Assembly (NCBI RefSeq): GCF_010747415.1
Contig: NZ_JAAGNZ010000003.1
Location: forward strand, 310,001-374,000
DNA length: 64,000 bases
Origin: Spirosoma agri
Lineage (GTDB): Bacteria; Bacteroidota; Bacteroidia; Cytophagales; Spirosomataceae
Direction of reading: 5' to 3'
Every line of letters starts with the position of its first letter. Position 1 is the first letter of the stretch. The translations under genes and the position numbers were made by a program. The notes under the pieces were generated by a model that had not been told where the DNA came from, did not search any database, and was given only the letters and a program-made list of their open reading frames with translations. Of the stretch, positions 18,098 through 27,679 are shown one piece after another.

Positions 18098-20389
18098 ATG
18101 CGTATGCAAACAACCATCATTCATTGGTTTCGCAATGACCTGCGGCTGCACGATAATGCAGCTTTGTATCAAGCCTGTCAGGATGCTCAACGCGTGCTGC
18201 CCGTCTTTATTTTTGATCCCGCTTCGATAGAAGTCCTACCGGATATTAACGTGCCCAAGGCTGGGAGTCACCGGACGCGCTTCTTGTTGGAAAGTTTAGC
18301 CGATCTACGCCGTAGTCTGCGACTCCAGGGCTCCGACTTAGTGATTCGCTTGGGCGACCCAGGTCAGGTGCTGGCCGAGCTGGTCCGTCAGCATCAAGTC
18401 AGCGCCATTTACGCTGGTCAGGAAGCCACTTCCGAGGAGATCCAACTCGAAGAGCGGGTCCAACAGGCATTGCAACCCCTTGGTGTGCCACTGAAATTAT
18501 TCTGGATGCTCTCGCTATACCATCTGGACGATTTGCCCTTCGACGTATCGGAGCTCCCGGATGCCTACCGGGATTTTCGGAAGGGTTGTGAAAAGCAGGC
18601 CACAGTACGGGACGAAGTGCCCATGCCTAGCTTACCCACTTTGCCGCAAATCGCAGTGGGCCGGCTGCCCACCCTAAAAGTTATGGGCTTAAAGCCCCCC
18701 AAGACTGACCGGCGAGCCGTCATTCATTTTGTCGGGGGAGAAACCTCTGCTCTGCATCGGGTAGCGACCTATTTCTGGGAACGCGATCAGCTTCGAAATT
18801 ATAAGTACACCCGTAATCAGCTACTTGGCGAGGATTATTCGAGTAAGTTTTCGGTCTGGTTAGCCAACGGGTGTCTATCACCGCGTCGGGTTTACTGGGA
18901 AGTCAGGCGCTACGAAGCGGAACGGAAAAAGAACATATCGACCTACTGGCTCATCTTTGAACTAATCTGGCGGGATTATCTTCGGTTTCAGGCCGCTCGG
19001 CAGGGGTTCCGTATCTTCCTGGCCAGTGGCCCTCGGAACGTTCCAACCAGAGGTTGGAAAAAAGATTACGATCGATTTGCGAAATGGGCTGCTGGTCAAA
19101 CCGGTATCCCGTTCGTCGACGCCAATATGCGGGAGCTCAACGCTACAGGCTTTATGTCCAATCGGGGTCGTCAGAACGTGGCCAGTCTACTGCTCCATCG
19201 GGGTGAAAAGCCAGATCTGAGCGTATGGTGGCCGTGGGGGGCGGCTTACTTGGAGAGTCAGCTGATTGACTACGATCCGGCCAGCAATTGGGGCAACTGG
19301 AACATGGTGGCTGAAGTCGGGGCGGATGCCCATGGCGACCGGTACTTTAATATTTATACCCAGGCTACCCGCTATGACCCTCAGGGTGAATACGTCAAGC
19401 GTTGGTGTCCCGAACTGGCGCAGGTACCGGCGGATAAGCTGCACCTGCTATCGCTCAACAGTGCTCAGGATCTGGCTAGTTGGGGCGTTGAACTGGGCGT
19501 TACCTATCCGTTCCCGTTAGTAAATCCGCTCAAGTGGACGCGTCGCAAACAGGAGCTTGACCGCAACTTGTTTCCTTTTACCAGTCATTACTTGAGCATT
19601 GATGGTAATTTGGTCCATTACGTGGATGAAGGAGAGGGCCCCACTTTGTTACTACTGCATGGTAATCCCACCTGGTCATTTCTGTATCGGCATATGATTC
19701 GACAGCTTGCTCCTTACTTCCGGTGTATTGCCCTGGATTATCCCGGGTTTGGACTGAGTACAGCTAAAGCAGGCTACGGCTTTACGCCCCGTGAGCATTC
19801 AGGGGTGGTGGAGGCATTGGTCGATCAACTCAGGCTCCGGGATCTGTGTATTATGGTCCAAGACTGGGGTGGGCCTATTGGCCTGGGCTTTGCCGGTCGT
19901 CGCCCCGACTTAGTCCGCTCCTTAATTATAGGCAACACCTGGGCCTGGCCCGCCAAGGGCGGGATGGTGGGTTTCTCGCTGGTATTTGGCAATTTATTGG
20001 CTCGTTTCTTGATTACCCGCTACAATATTCTGGCGAAGTGGCTCATTCCAGCGGGCACAAATCGTCAACTTACCAAAGCGGAACGTTGCGCGTATATGGC
20101 CCCCTTTTCGACGCCGGCTTCTCGGCTGCCTACGTGGGTATTTCCAAAGCAAATTCGAGCCAGTAAGGCGTATCTGACCGAAGTCGAAGCGGGCTTAGCT
20201 CGGTTACGAGACAAACCAGCGCTAGTGGTATGGGGCGAAGCCGACGGGGCTTTCGGTCAATCGGAACGACTTCGGCTGCTTGGTTACTTTCCCAATCATC
20301 GGGTCCAGCTTCTGCCCAATGCGAAGCACTTTATCCAAGAAAACGCACCTGACGAGATCTGCGCGGCTATTCTGGAATCAGTCCGTTAA
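18098..20389 (+). CDS. Cryptochrome-DASH/photolyase fused to haloalkane-dehalogenase-like hydrolase
   Basis: One uninterrupted 763-residue frame. Residues 1 to about 485 are a complete DASH cryptochrome: the N-terminal antenna domain (IIHWFRNDLRLHDNAAL), KYTRNQLLGEDYSSKFS and WLANGCLSPRRVYWEV, STYWLIFELIWRDYLRF, and the FAD pocket ending in DYDPASNWGNW and FNIYTQATRYDPQGEYVKRW. DASH proteins repair UV lesions or sense blue light. Residues from about 490 form an alpha/beta hydrolase of the haloalkane dehalogenase type: oxyanion loop HGNPTWSF, nucleophile Asp in VQDWGG, halide-site Trp in GNTWAWP, and the histidine in NAKHFIQE. Both halves look catalytically complete. Each is usually a separate protein; the fusion is discussed as a finding. 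Confidence 0.92.
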   Translation: MRMQTTIIHWFRNDLRLHDNAALYQACQDAQRVLPVFIFDPASIEVLPDINVPKAGSHRTRFLLESLADLRRSLRLQGSDLVIRLGDPGQVLAELVRQHQVSAIYAGQEATSEEIQLEERVQQALQPLGVPLKLFWMLSLYHLDDLPFDVSELPDAYRDFRKGCEKQATVRDEVPMPSLPTLPQIAVGRLPTLKVMGLKPPKTDRRAVIHFVGGETSALHRVATYFWERDQLRNYKYTRNQLLGEDYSSKFSVWLANGCLSPRRVYWEVRRYEAERKKNISTYWLIFELIWRDYLRFQAARQGFRIFLASGPRNVPTRGWKKDYDRFAKWAAGQTGIPFVDANMRELNATGFMSNRGRQNVASLLLHRGEKPDLSVWWPWGAAYLESQLIDYDPASNWGNWNMVAEVGADAHGDRYFNIYTQATRYDPQGEYVKRWCPELAQVPADKLHLLSLNSAQDLASWGVELGVTYPFPLVNPLKWTRRKQELDRNLFPFTSHYLSIDGNLVHYVDEGEGPTLLLLHGNPTWSFLYRHMIRQLAPYFRCIALDYPGFGLSTAKAGYGFTPREHSGVVEALVDQLRLRDLCIMVQDWGGPIGLGFAGRRPDLVRSLIIGNTWAWPAKGGMVGFSLVFGNLLARFLITRYNILAKWLIPAGTNRQLTKAERCAYMAPFSTPASRLPTWVFPKQIRASKAYLTEVEAGLARLRDKPALVVWGEADGAFGQSERLRLLGYFPNHRVQLLPNAKHFIQENAPDEICAAILESVR

Positions 20390-20542
20390 AGGGGACTCAC
20401 AAACCGGTTATAAAGTGAGGTCCTGATTCTTTGTGGCAAGATTTAGCCTTATAAGACGGGCTTTGATTCATGGTTGCCAGTGGGGTTAGGGCTTTTGGGG
20501 ATTCCATTCCTTGGGTATCCCCTACCTCTCTTAGGTGTTGAA

Positions 20543-20570
20543 TCTCGAAAAAAACGCTCCCCCTGAGATG
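20543..20570 (-). repeat. Dispersed hairpin repeat copy
   Basis: On the minus strand the copy reads CATCTCAGGGGGAGCG then TTTTTTTCGAGA. TCTC and GAGA pair as arms around the GGGAGC core. Confidence 0.7.
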
Positions 20571-20589
20571 AAGGAAACTTCACGCAACT

Positions 20590-20619
20590 GCGTCTTAAAT
20601 GGGGCGTTTAAACAGACGC
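20590..20619 (+). repeat. Dispersed hairpin repeat copy with altered arms
   Basis: The copy begins GCGTCTTAAATGGGGCGTTT and ends with arm AGACGC. GCGTCT pairs perfectly with AGACGC, although the sequence differs from other copies. It lies 20 bases from a copy in the opposite orientation. The rest of the 20390-20776 gap holds only the presumed promoter of the second FtsX gene. Confidence 0.6.
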
Positions 20620-20776
20620 TTTATAGTGTCCATTTCTGAACGGTCAATGTCCAAAAATGGACAGGCAATTTTGACGAATTGGCGTATCTGTGCCTGATAG
20701 GCCTGTTAAGCAGAGTGGTACAATAATTGACCATGACTTCTCAATGACCAATCAGAACGCTTACTAAAGAACGACT

Positions 20777-23152
20777 ATGGTACGCAGTTACGTCAAAATC
20801 GCCTGGCGAAACCTGGCCCGTTATAAAGCATTCTCGGTCATCAATATCGTTGGATTAGCCACGGGCATGGCTGTCACCATCCTGATTGGGCTTTGGGTCT
20901 ACGACGAACTCTCCTTTGATCGACAGAATCCGAACGCAGATCGCATTGCCCAAGTTTGGCAGATCGTCCAATTTGATGGCGAAAAGGCGGCCTACAACGT
21001 AGCATCCATTCCGCTGGCGGAAGAACTGCGCCAGAACTATCCTGACTTTACTCGTGTAGCCCTGGCGACTGCTGACCGGGAGGTGGCGTTGACGACGGGA
21101 GAAAACCAGTTCACACCAACGGGTCGATTCGTAGAGGCTGATTTTTTGCCCATGATGGGGGTTCAGATGCTACAGGGACCACCCCAGAACTTAGCGGATG
21201 TCAACACGATCATCTTGTCCAGTTCGCTCGCCCGAACGCTCTTCGGCGCTACCAATCCACTCAATCAGCTGGTTCAGCTCGATAGTAAAGTGAGCCTGCG
21301 GGTGACGGGCATTTACCAGGATTTTCCCCCCAACAGTACATGGAGTGCCGTGCACTACCTGGCCCCCTGGTCCTTATTCCTGGGAATTAATCCAGGGGCG
21401 AAGAAAGCCCAGGATAATTGGGATGAAAACTCCTATCAAGTCTTCGCCCAACTGAAGCCGGGGGCTTCCCTGGAACAGGCTTCGACGAAGATCAAAGATG
21501 TGCGGATCAAACGCGACAACCCACCGCCTTATAAGCCCGAATTCTTCCTGCATCCGATGACCAAATGGCACCTGTATTCCGACTTTGACAATGGAGTCAA
21601 TATCGGGGGACTGATTCAATTTGTGTGGCTGTTTAGTTTGATTGGAGGATTTGTGCTGCTGCTGGCCTGCGTCAATTTTATGAACCTCTCCACGGCCCGC
21701 TCCCAGCAGCGGGCTAAAGAAGTGGGTTTGCGCAAAGTAGTCGGTTCCTTGCGAGGCCAACTGATTGCCCAGTTTGTGGGCGAATCCCTGTTGATTACCA
21801 GTCTGGCTTTCCTCTTGGCGCTCGTAGGAGTGCAGCTGAGCTTGTCCTTCTTCAATCAACTGGCCGACAAACAAATTTATCTTCCTTGGGCCAATCCTTA
21901 CTTCTGGGGGATCGGCGTCAGCTTTAGTTTGCTAACTGGCCTGGTTGCTGCCAGTTACCCCGCGCTCTTCTTATCCTCGTTTCAGCCCATCCGGGTCCTG
22001 AAAGGCAGTTTCAGCACTGGTGGGCGGAGTAGCCTCCCCCGTAAAGCACTCGTTGTTTTTCAGTTTACCGTCTCCGTAACGCTCATCATTGGTACGGTCA
22101 TTGTGCTCCGCCAGATCAATTATGCCAAAGACCGGCCTACGGGCTATAGTCGTCAGGGGCTCATCGAGGTCAACATGCGTACGCCGGCCCTAATGGGTCA
22201 TTTCGACGCGTTGCGAACCGACTTGCTGGCTACAGGGGCCGTTCAAGAAATAGCCGTTTCCAACGGGTCCGTGACGGTGGATCAGACGGGGGTAACCAAT
22301 GTCTCCTGGCCCGGTAAATCGCCCGATTTACATCCCTTATTCATGACCAATCAAATCTCCCAGCAATTTGGTAAGACCATCGGCTGGCAACTAAGCGCAG
22401 GCCGTGACTTTTCCAGGGCTTTCAGGGGCGATTCGGCGGGGGTGGTGCTGAACCAGTCTGCCTTAAAATTGATGGGCCTGAAAGACCCCCTGCATACGAT
22501 GATCAATTGGAACGGTCGCGATTTACCCATTATTGGCATAGTCAATGACCTGATTAAGGACAGCCCCTTTGGGCAGGTTACGCCCTCGCTCTTTGTCTTA
22601 TACGATGCGTCGGCGGGGGTGCTGACGCTCAAACTCTCCCCTACGATAGCCACCAGCGTGGCGCTAACTAAAATTGCGGGCATCTTCCATCAGTATGATC
22701 CCAGTACGCCCTTCGTCTACAAATTTGTGGATGAGGAGTATAGTAAAAAGTTTAGCGCTGAAGAGCGGATTGGTAAACTAGCCACGTTGTTTGCCAGCTT
22801 GGCCATTTTCATCTCTTGCTTGGGCATGTTTGGTCTAGCCTCATTCACGGCCGAACAACGTCGCAAAGAAATTGGTATTCGCAAAGTACTGGGGGCAACG
22901 GTGCTGACAGTATGGGCTTTGCTGGCCAAGGACTTTGTGGGACTGGTCGTATTGGGTTGTTTTCTGGCGCCGCCCATTGCCTGGTATTTTCTGCATGATT
23001 GGTTGCAAAGCTACAGCTATCGTACGCCGATCTCGGGGTGGATTTTTGTGGGCTCGGGGGTGGGGGCGTTACTGCTTGCGTTAGTAACGGTGAGTTACCA
23101 GAGTATCAAAGCGGCTTTGATAAATCCAGTGAAGTCCTTACGAAGCGAATAG
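20777..23152 (+). CDS. FtsX/MacB-type ABC transporter permease
   Basis: A 791-residue paralogue of the protein at 8983 with the same plan: helix 1 near 20-42, a periplasmic MacB-like domain, an FtsX block with RAKEVGLRKVVGSLRGQL, a middle helix (VVFQFTVSVTLIIGTVIVL), a second periplasmic domain and a final FtsX block with RRKEIGIRKVLGATV. It ends NPVKSLRSE. No partner ATPase is adjacent. The ATG at 20777 begins MVRSYVKIAWRNLARYK, the standard N-terminus of the family. Confidence 0.9.
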   Translation: MVRSYVKIAWRNLARYKAFSVINIVGLATGMAVTILIGLWVYDELSFDRQNPNADRIAQVWQIVQFDGEKAAYNVASIPLAEELRQNYPDFTRVALATADREVALTTGENQFTPTGRFVEADFLPMMGVQMLQGPPQNLADVNTIILSSSLARTLFGATNPLNQLVQLDSKVSLRVTGIYQDFPPNSTWSAVHYLAPWSLFLGINPGAKKAQDNWDENSYQVFAQLKPGASLEQASTKIKDVRIKRDNPPPYKPEFFLHPMTKWHLYSDFDNGVNIGGLIQFVWLFSLIGGFVLLLACVNFMNLSTARSQQRAKEVGLRKVVGSLRGQLIAQFVGESLLITSLAFLLALVGVQLSLSFFNQLADKQIYLPWANPYFWGIGVSFSLLTGLVAASYPALFLSSFQPIRVLKGSFSTGGRSSLPRKALVVFQFTVSVTLIIGTVIVLRQINYAKDRPTGYSRQGLIEVNMRTPALMGHFDALRTDLLATGAVQEIAVSNGSVTVDQTGVTNVSWPGKSPDLHPLFMTNQISQQFGKTIGWQLSAGRDFSRAFRGDSAGVVLNQSALKLMGLKDPLHTMINWNGRDLPIIGIVNDLIKDSPFGQVTPSLFVLYDASAGVLTLKLSPTIATSVALTKIAGIFHQYDPSTPFVYKFVDEEYSKKFSAEERIGKLATLFASLAIFISCLGMFGLASFTAEQRRKEIGIRKVLGATVLTVWALLAKDFVGLVVLGCFLAPPIAWYFLHDWLQSYSYRTPISGWIFVGSGVGALLLALVTVSYQSIKAALINPVKSLRSE

Positions 23153-23169
23153 CATTACCAACTAGATAT

Positions 23170-23196
23170 TCTCAGATAATGCTCCCACCTGAGACG
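23170..23196 (-). repeat. Dispersed hairpin repeat copy
   Basis: On the minus strand it reads CGTCTCAGGTGGGAGCATTA then TCTGAGA; TCTCA and TGAGA form the arms. It starts 18 bases after the FtsX stop codon and could act on that transcript's 3' end. Confidence 0.75.
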
Positions 23197-23266
23197 AGGG
23201 GACAATCCATATCTTGAGTCCTTACTCGGCGCGTTTGGGTAGACATTCTGTTTTGTAGTTTTACTT

Positions 23267-23359
23267 ATGAAATTAGTAATCCTTTTCGGGCCACCTGCTG
23301 TGGGTAAAATAACCGTTGGTCAGTTGTCAATGAGCGGGTCTTTTATCCTGCTTTTTTAG
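23267..23359 (+). pseudogene. 5' fragment of a P-loop ATPase/kinase gene
   Basis: A 30-codon frame starts MKLVILFGPPAVGKITVGQL and then breaks into unrelated residues and TAG. The GPPAVGK block is a Walker A loop in the context used by a family of small AAA/kinase-like proteins that begin MKLVxLxGPPAVGKMTVGQEL. Only this N-terminal stub remains, so it is almost certainly a decayed gene. Its tail fuses with unrelated sequence before the next gene at 23399. Confidence 0.55.
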
Positions 23360-23398
23360 TAGTTAATCGTATCAAGAGGCATTAATTGCAAAAAGACT

Positions 23399-24100
23399 AT
23401 GATTGATAGGAAATTAACGGTGGTGCTCCTGACCTTACTTTTCTGCTGGTCGTCAAGCCTGGCCCAAAACACTTGTACGATTCGGGGACAAGTTATCGGC
23501 CGACCGAGAGGTACGGTTTACCTCTACGAATCTAGGGTGCTTAATCAGGCGGCCAAACTTGTTGACTCGGTTTGCCTGAAGAGCTCGTTCTTTTCCTTCC
23601 AAAGAGAATTAAAGGAACCCGCTGGTTATATTCTCGCCTTGAGCAACGCACCCGGGCAATTCTATTTTATTTGGGATACGAATGTCGTTATCTCTCTTCG
23701 ATCGGATGATCTCAACCAGTCACTCGTCGAGGAGTCACCCGTTAATGAAGCCCTGAAAAGCTTTTCTGATACCGTGACGATGATCTATGATAAGCGACTC
23801 AATGAAATTAGTCAGGCGCTTTCTCAGGGCCGAGCGCAGAATGATACGCTCAGGGTGAAGCAGAATTACCAGGATTATTACACGATCCGGGTTAAGCAAC
23901 ACACTTCTTTTTTGGCTTTTATGCAGGCACAAAACGAGTCGTGGGCCGCTCTCTTTCTCTTATTGACTCATCACAAAGAATTAGGCAGACAGCAAACGCT
24001 CAACCTGTTGGGTGCAATGTCGAAACAACTTCAGCAGAGCCAACTAGGGAGTCGGTTAAAGGCAATCATCAACGACCCAGCGTATTTGATTCTGCCCTAA
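23399..24100 (+). CDS. Secreted DUF4369-domain protein lacking a thioredoxin domain
   Basis: A 233-residue protein with a signal peptide (MIDRKLTVVLLTLLFCWSSS, cleavage near LAQ). The next 90 residues match the DUF4369 beta-sandwich found at the N-terminus of Bacteroidota TlpA-like oxidoreductases (CTIRGQVIGRPRGTVYLYES, GYILALSNAPGQFYFIWDTN). A helical region with RVKQNYQDYYTIRVKQHTSFL follows. The WCxxC thioredoxin domain usually present after this is missing, so it is either a scaffold form or a shortened gene. It probably acts in the periplasm. Confidence 0.7.
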   Translation: MIDRKLTVVLLTLLFCWSSSLAQNTCTIRGQVIGRPRGTVYLYESRVLNQAAKLVDSVCLKSSFFSFQRELKEPAGYILALSNAPGQFYFIWDTNVVISLRSDDLNQSLVEESPVNEALKSFSDTVTMIYDKRLNEISQALSQGRAQNDTLRVKQNYQDYYTIRVKQHTSFLAFMQAQNESWAALFLLLTHHKELGRQQTLNLLGAMSKQLQQSQLGSRLKAIINDPAYLILP

Positions 24101-24311
24101 AGAAAGTCGAATCGATGCCTGCTTCCGCATGAGCTGGGTGCCCCTTGATTGATTAGTTAAAACGTCGCGGTTATAAAAGGCTCATACTGCCGAGTCAACC
24201 GTTACGTTAAATATCTATAAAACAGTCGGTTGGTTAACATATCTTAACAGGTATAACACCCTAGTATAGCGGCCATGTCCTGTAGTTTTGGCAATTCCTT
24301 ACACAAAACAC

Positions 24312-27293
24312 ATGCGACTAACTTTACCGCTTATGACTTCGTTTAAACTACTCAATCGGCTGGTCGGCTGGCTGGTCTTCATCATTGCACTCGTTACGTA
24401 CTCGATGACCGTCGAGCGAACGGCCAGTTTCTGGGACTGTGGTGAGTTTATCGCTTCCTCGTTTAAGCTCCAGATTCCGCACCCCCCGGGTGCACCCTTC
24501 TTTCTCCTGATTGGTCGGCTACTGTCCATGCTGTCTCTGGGCGACTTAACCCGGGTTGCTTACTGGGTGAACATGGGTTCGGTCGTGGCTAGTGCGTTCA
24601 CGATTCTGTTTTTATGCTGGACCATCAGCCTGTTGGCTCAGAAGTTACTCGGTAAGCCAGAACACGCGTATACCCCAACCGACAGCTGGCTCATCGTGGG
24701 CACCAGTGCGGTGGGTGCTCTGACCTACACCTTCTCGGACACCTTCTGGTTTTCGGCCGTTGAAGCCGAAGTGTACGGAACGTCCTCTTTTTTTACTGCG
24801 ATCGTTGTCTGGGCCGCCTTCAAATGGGAACGTATCGAGGATGATGCAGCGGCCAATCGCTGGCTTATCCTGATTGCTTATTTGACGGGCTTATCCATTG
24901 GGGTCCACCTGTTGAACCTGGTAATCATCCCGGCCCTCACGCTGGTCTATTATTTCCACAAATCTACAAAACCCACTTTCTGGGGAGGCAGCCTGGCCCT
25001 GGGTATTGGGTTTGTCCTGTTAGGCATTATTAACGCGGCTATTCCGAGTTTACCGGCGCTGGCCTTCGTGGTGGAGCGGCTGTTTGTCAACTCGGTTGGT
25101 TTACCCTTCAACTCCGGGACGATTTTCTTTGTCGTAGCCTTACTCAGTGCTCTTGGTTATGGCATCGTCTGGTCAATTCGTCAGCAGCGGGCAGGCTGGA
25201 ATACCGCTCTGCTGGCGGTGTCTTTCCTGCTGATTGGCTATGGATCGTACATCCAGGTCCTGGTGCGGGCTAATTTCAATCCTCCGCTGAACGAAAACAA
25301 TCCCAGCGACATCCTAAAGTTTCGCGCTTACCAGAACCGGGAACAGTACGAAAGTCGCTCGCTGCTGTATGGACCGGTATTCACCGCTCAACCCATCGAT
25401 CAGAAGCGAGGAGCGCCGATCTGGAAACGGGGTAAGGATACCTACGTGATCGCCGACTATTATCCGGAGTACGTCTATGCGCCGGGGGACGAGATTCTGT
25501 TTCCCCGCATCTATAGTCGTCACCTTAATCATCCCCAGCTCTACCGCCAGATACTGGGTCTGGCGGAAGGGCAGAAACCAACCATGGGTGATAACCTTAA
25601 ATTCCTGTTTGGCTACCAGTTGAGCCATATGTGGTGGCGTTACCTGATGTGGAACTTCTCGGGTCGGGAAAGCGATCAGGAGGGGGCGGGGTATCTGCTG
25701 CCCTGGTCGTCGAATCAGGGTGTGCCGGATTTATTGAAGGCGAACAAAGCCCGTGATAACTTTTATATGCTGCCGTTTCTGCTGGCGCTGTTGGGCATCG
25801 TCTTCCAGTACCGCCATCGACGGCATGACTTTCTGGTGGTTGGCGTGCTCTTTCTGCTGACGGGTGTAGCCCTTCAGGTGTTTCTTAATTCGCCCCCTTC
25901 CGAACCGCGGGAACGGGATTATATTTACGTGGGGTCTTACTATTTCTTTGCCATCTGGCTGGGACTGGGGGTAATGGCCTTAGTAAATTTTGCCCGTTCT
26001 TTTCTGGGGCGGTTTAAATCCGTTGCCTTCCGTCACGAGGTTGTGCTGGGGCTGTGCCTGCTGATCCCCATTATGTTGTGCGTCAAAAGCTGGGATAATC
26101 ATAACCGGGATCACCGGTTTCATTCCGTCGATTTCGCCAAAAATATGCTTAGCTCCTGCGCCTATAATGGCATTCTGTTTACCGAAGGGGATAATGATAC
26201 GTTTCCACTCTGGTACGTGCAGGAAGTGGAGGGTTTCCGGCGGGACGTGCGCGTCTGTAATCTGAGCCTGCTGGGCACCGAGTGGTACATTCAGCAAATG
26301 AAGCGCAAAACCTACGAGTCGGATGCGGTGCCCATGTCGCTGGAGTTCGATCAGTTTGACAAGGGTAAGAATGATATCGTCCCGTTTTACGAAGTGGCCG
26401 GGGTCAAAAACGGTATCGACCTCAAACAGTACCTGAGCCTGGTCAAGGCGAACAGTCCAGCGATTCAGGTGCCCCTGACGACGGGTGAAATGACCAACAT
26501 TCTACCCGCGTCCGTTCTGTTTTTACCCATTGATAAAAAGGCCGTTGACGCAGCCAGATTCGTTCCCGCTTCATTACGTCCTTTCCTGAGCGACACGCTG
26601 CAATGGACAATTGGCAAGAAGGATCTGTATAAACCTGATCTGATTATGCTGGACGTAATTGCTACCAACAACTGGCAGCGGCCACTCTATTTTTCCAGTA
26701 CGTTAGCCAGTGAACATTATCTGAATCTGAAAAACTACATGCAACTGGAAGGGTACGCCTACCGGCTCATGCCCGTAGCGGTGCCCGATGCCACCGACGG
26801 CTACGTAAATTCGGATAAAATGTACGATACCCTACTCCATAAAGCGCAATGGCGTGAACTCGACAACCCGGCGGTGTACTACGATGAAACGTACACCGGG
26901 CCACCCGTCATTTCAGCCCGGATTGCTTTTTTGCGGTTAGGCGAACATTTGCTACGAGAGGGAAAACCTGCTAAAGCCCGGCAAGTCCTGGACTACTCCT
27001 TAAAGGTAATGCCTGATAAAAGTATTCCGTACGACTACATCTCGTCCCATTACGTATCGCTTCTGTTCAGTCTGAACGAGGCAAAAAAAGCACTAACCAT
27101 TGCTGATACGATGGCTACCCGGGCCGATCAGAATCTAACCTACGCGAAAAGTGGCAAAGGTCAGTTTGGTAACCCCAGTTCCGATCTATACATTCTACAG
27201 GCAATTGTCGACGCGTGCCGACGAGCCAATCAGTCCGCTGCGGTTAGCCGGTACGAAGCCATCTTCCAGAAGCACGTAAACAGCTTTAGTTGA
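24312..27293 (+). CDS. DUF2723 integral membrane protein, TMEM260-like
   Basis: From the ATG at 24312 this is about 993 residues; a TTG eight codons upstream or an ATG seven codons downstream are alternatives. The N-terminal 60 percent carries about ten membrane helices, with the family signature SFWDCGEFIASSFKLQ and PHPPGAPFFLLIGR in the first periplasmic loop, where acidic residues sit as in GT-C-type glycosyltransferases. The C-terminal soluble part contains TPR-like repeats (ARIAFLRLGEHLLREGKPAK). The eukaryotic relative TMEM260 is a protein O-mannosyltransferase, so a lipid-sugar-dependent role at the inner membrane is plausible but unproven here. Confidence 0.85.
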   Translation: MRLTLPLMTSFKLLNRLVGWLVFIIALVTYSMTVERTASFWDCGEFIASSFKLQIPHPPGAPFFLLIGRLLSMLSLGDLTRVAYWVNMGSVVASAFTILFLCWTISLLAQKLLGKPEHAYTPTDSWLIVGTSAVGALTYTFSDTFWFSAVEAEVYGTSSFFTAIVVWAAFKWERIEDDAAANRWLILIAYLTGLSIGVHLLNLVIIPALTLVYYFHKSTKPTFWGGSLALGIGFVLLGIINAAIPSLPALAFVVERLFVNSVGLPFNSGTIFFVVALLSALGYGIVWSIRQQRAGWNTALLAVSFLLIGYGSYIQVLVRANFNPPLNENNPSDILKFRAYQNREQYESRSLLYGPVFTAQPIDQKRGAPIWKRGKDTYVIADYYPEYVYAPGDEILFPRIYSRHLNHPQLYRQILGLAEGQKPTMGDNLKFLFGYQLSHMWWRYLMWNFSGRESDQEGAGYLLPWSSNQGVPDLLKANKARDNFYMLPFLLALLGIVFQYRHRRHDFLVVGVLFLLTGVALQVFLNSPPSEPRERDYIYVGSYYFFAIWLGLGVMALVNFARSFLGRFKSVAFRHEVVLGLCLLIPIMLCVKSWDNHNRDHRFHSVDFAKNMLSSCAYNGILFTEGDNDTFPLWYVQEVEGFRRDVRVCNLSLLGTEWYIQQMKRKTYESDAVPMSLEFDQFDKGKNDIVPFYEVAGVKNGIDLKQYLSLVKANSPAIQVPLTTGEMTNILPASVLFLPIDKKAVDAARFVPASLRPFLSDTLQWTIGKKDLYKPDLIMLDVIATNNWQRPLYFSSTLASEHYLNLKNYMQLEGYAYRLMPVAVPDATDGYVNSDKMYDTLLHKAQWRELDNPAVYYDETYTGPPVISARIAFLRLGEHLLREGKPAKARQVLDYSLKVMPDKSIPYDYISSHYVSLLFSLNEAKKALTIADTMATRADQNLTYAKSGKGQFGNPSSDLYILQAIVDACRRANQSAAVSRYEAIFQKHVNSFS

Positions 27294-27504
27294 TCGGGAC
27301 AACGTCGTTTTTGCTTAGACTTAACCAGCCGTATTCAGGTTAGCTAATGTAGGTGTCTGACGGATGGTAGTAACTTCTTGTTCTTAATTGAGTTCGTTAC
27401 ATTTCTTACGTAGAGGATTGGCCTATGAATGGGAAGGATTTCAGGTAGTCTTCCCATAATGATGATCCGATCAAGAAATAAGCGTAGAACGCCTAATCAG
27501 TTAT

Positions 27505-27561
27505 CTATAAGCAAACAGGAACAATCTTGTGGGTCGATAGATTGTTCCTGTTTGCTTATAG
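27505..27561 (-). terminator. Long perfect stem-loop, likely terminator of the fragment gene
   Basis: Arms 27505-27527 and 27539-27561 are perfectly complementary over 23 bases (AAGCAAACAGGAACAATC in the left arm) around an 11-base loop. The stem sits two bases after the TAA of the minus-strand FtsX tail at 27563, as expected for the terminator of the gene it once was. Confidence 0.65.
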
Positions 27562-27562
27562 G

Positions 27563-27679
27563 TTACTTGCTACGCAAGCTTTTAGCCGGGTTCGTCAAAG
27601 CGGCCTTTACACTTTGAAAACTCACCGTCAGCAGCGCAATACCTATCGCCAGCAAACCCGCCAGCACAAAGAGCCACCA
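27563..27679 (-). pseudogene. 3' fragment of an FtsX-type permease gene
   Basis: Read on the minus strand, this gives WWLFVLAGLLAIGIALLTV, then SFQSVKAALTNPAKSLRSK and TAA. It is nearly the same as the last 38 residues of the FtsX permeases in this window (NPVKSLRSE). Upstream the frame is closed by TAA immediately before WWLF. Only the last membrane helix and tail survive, together with the terminator. The break point coincides with the end of the DUF1569 fragment. Confidence 0.75.
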
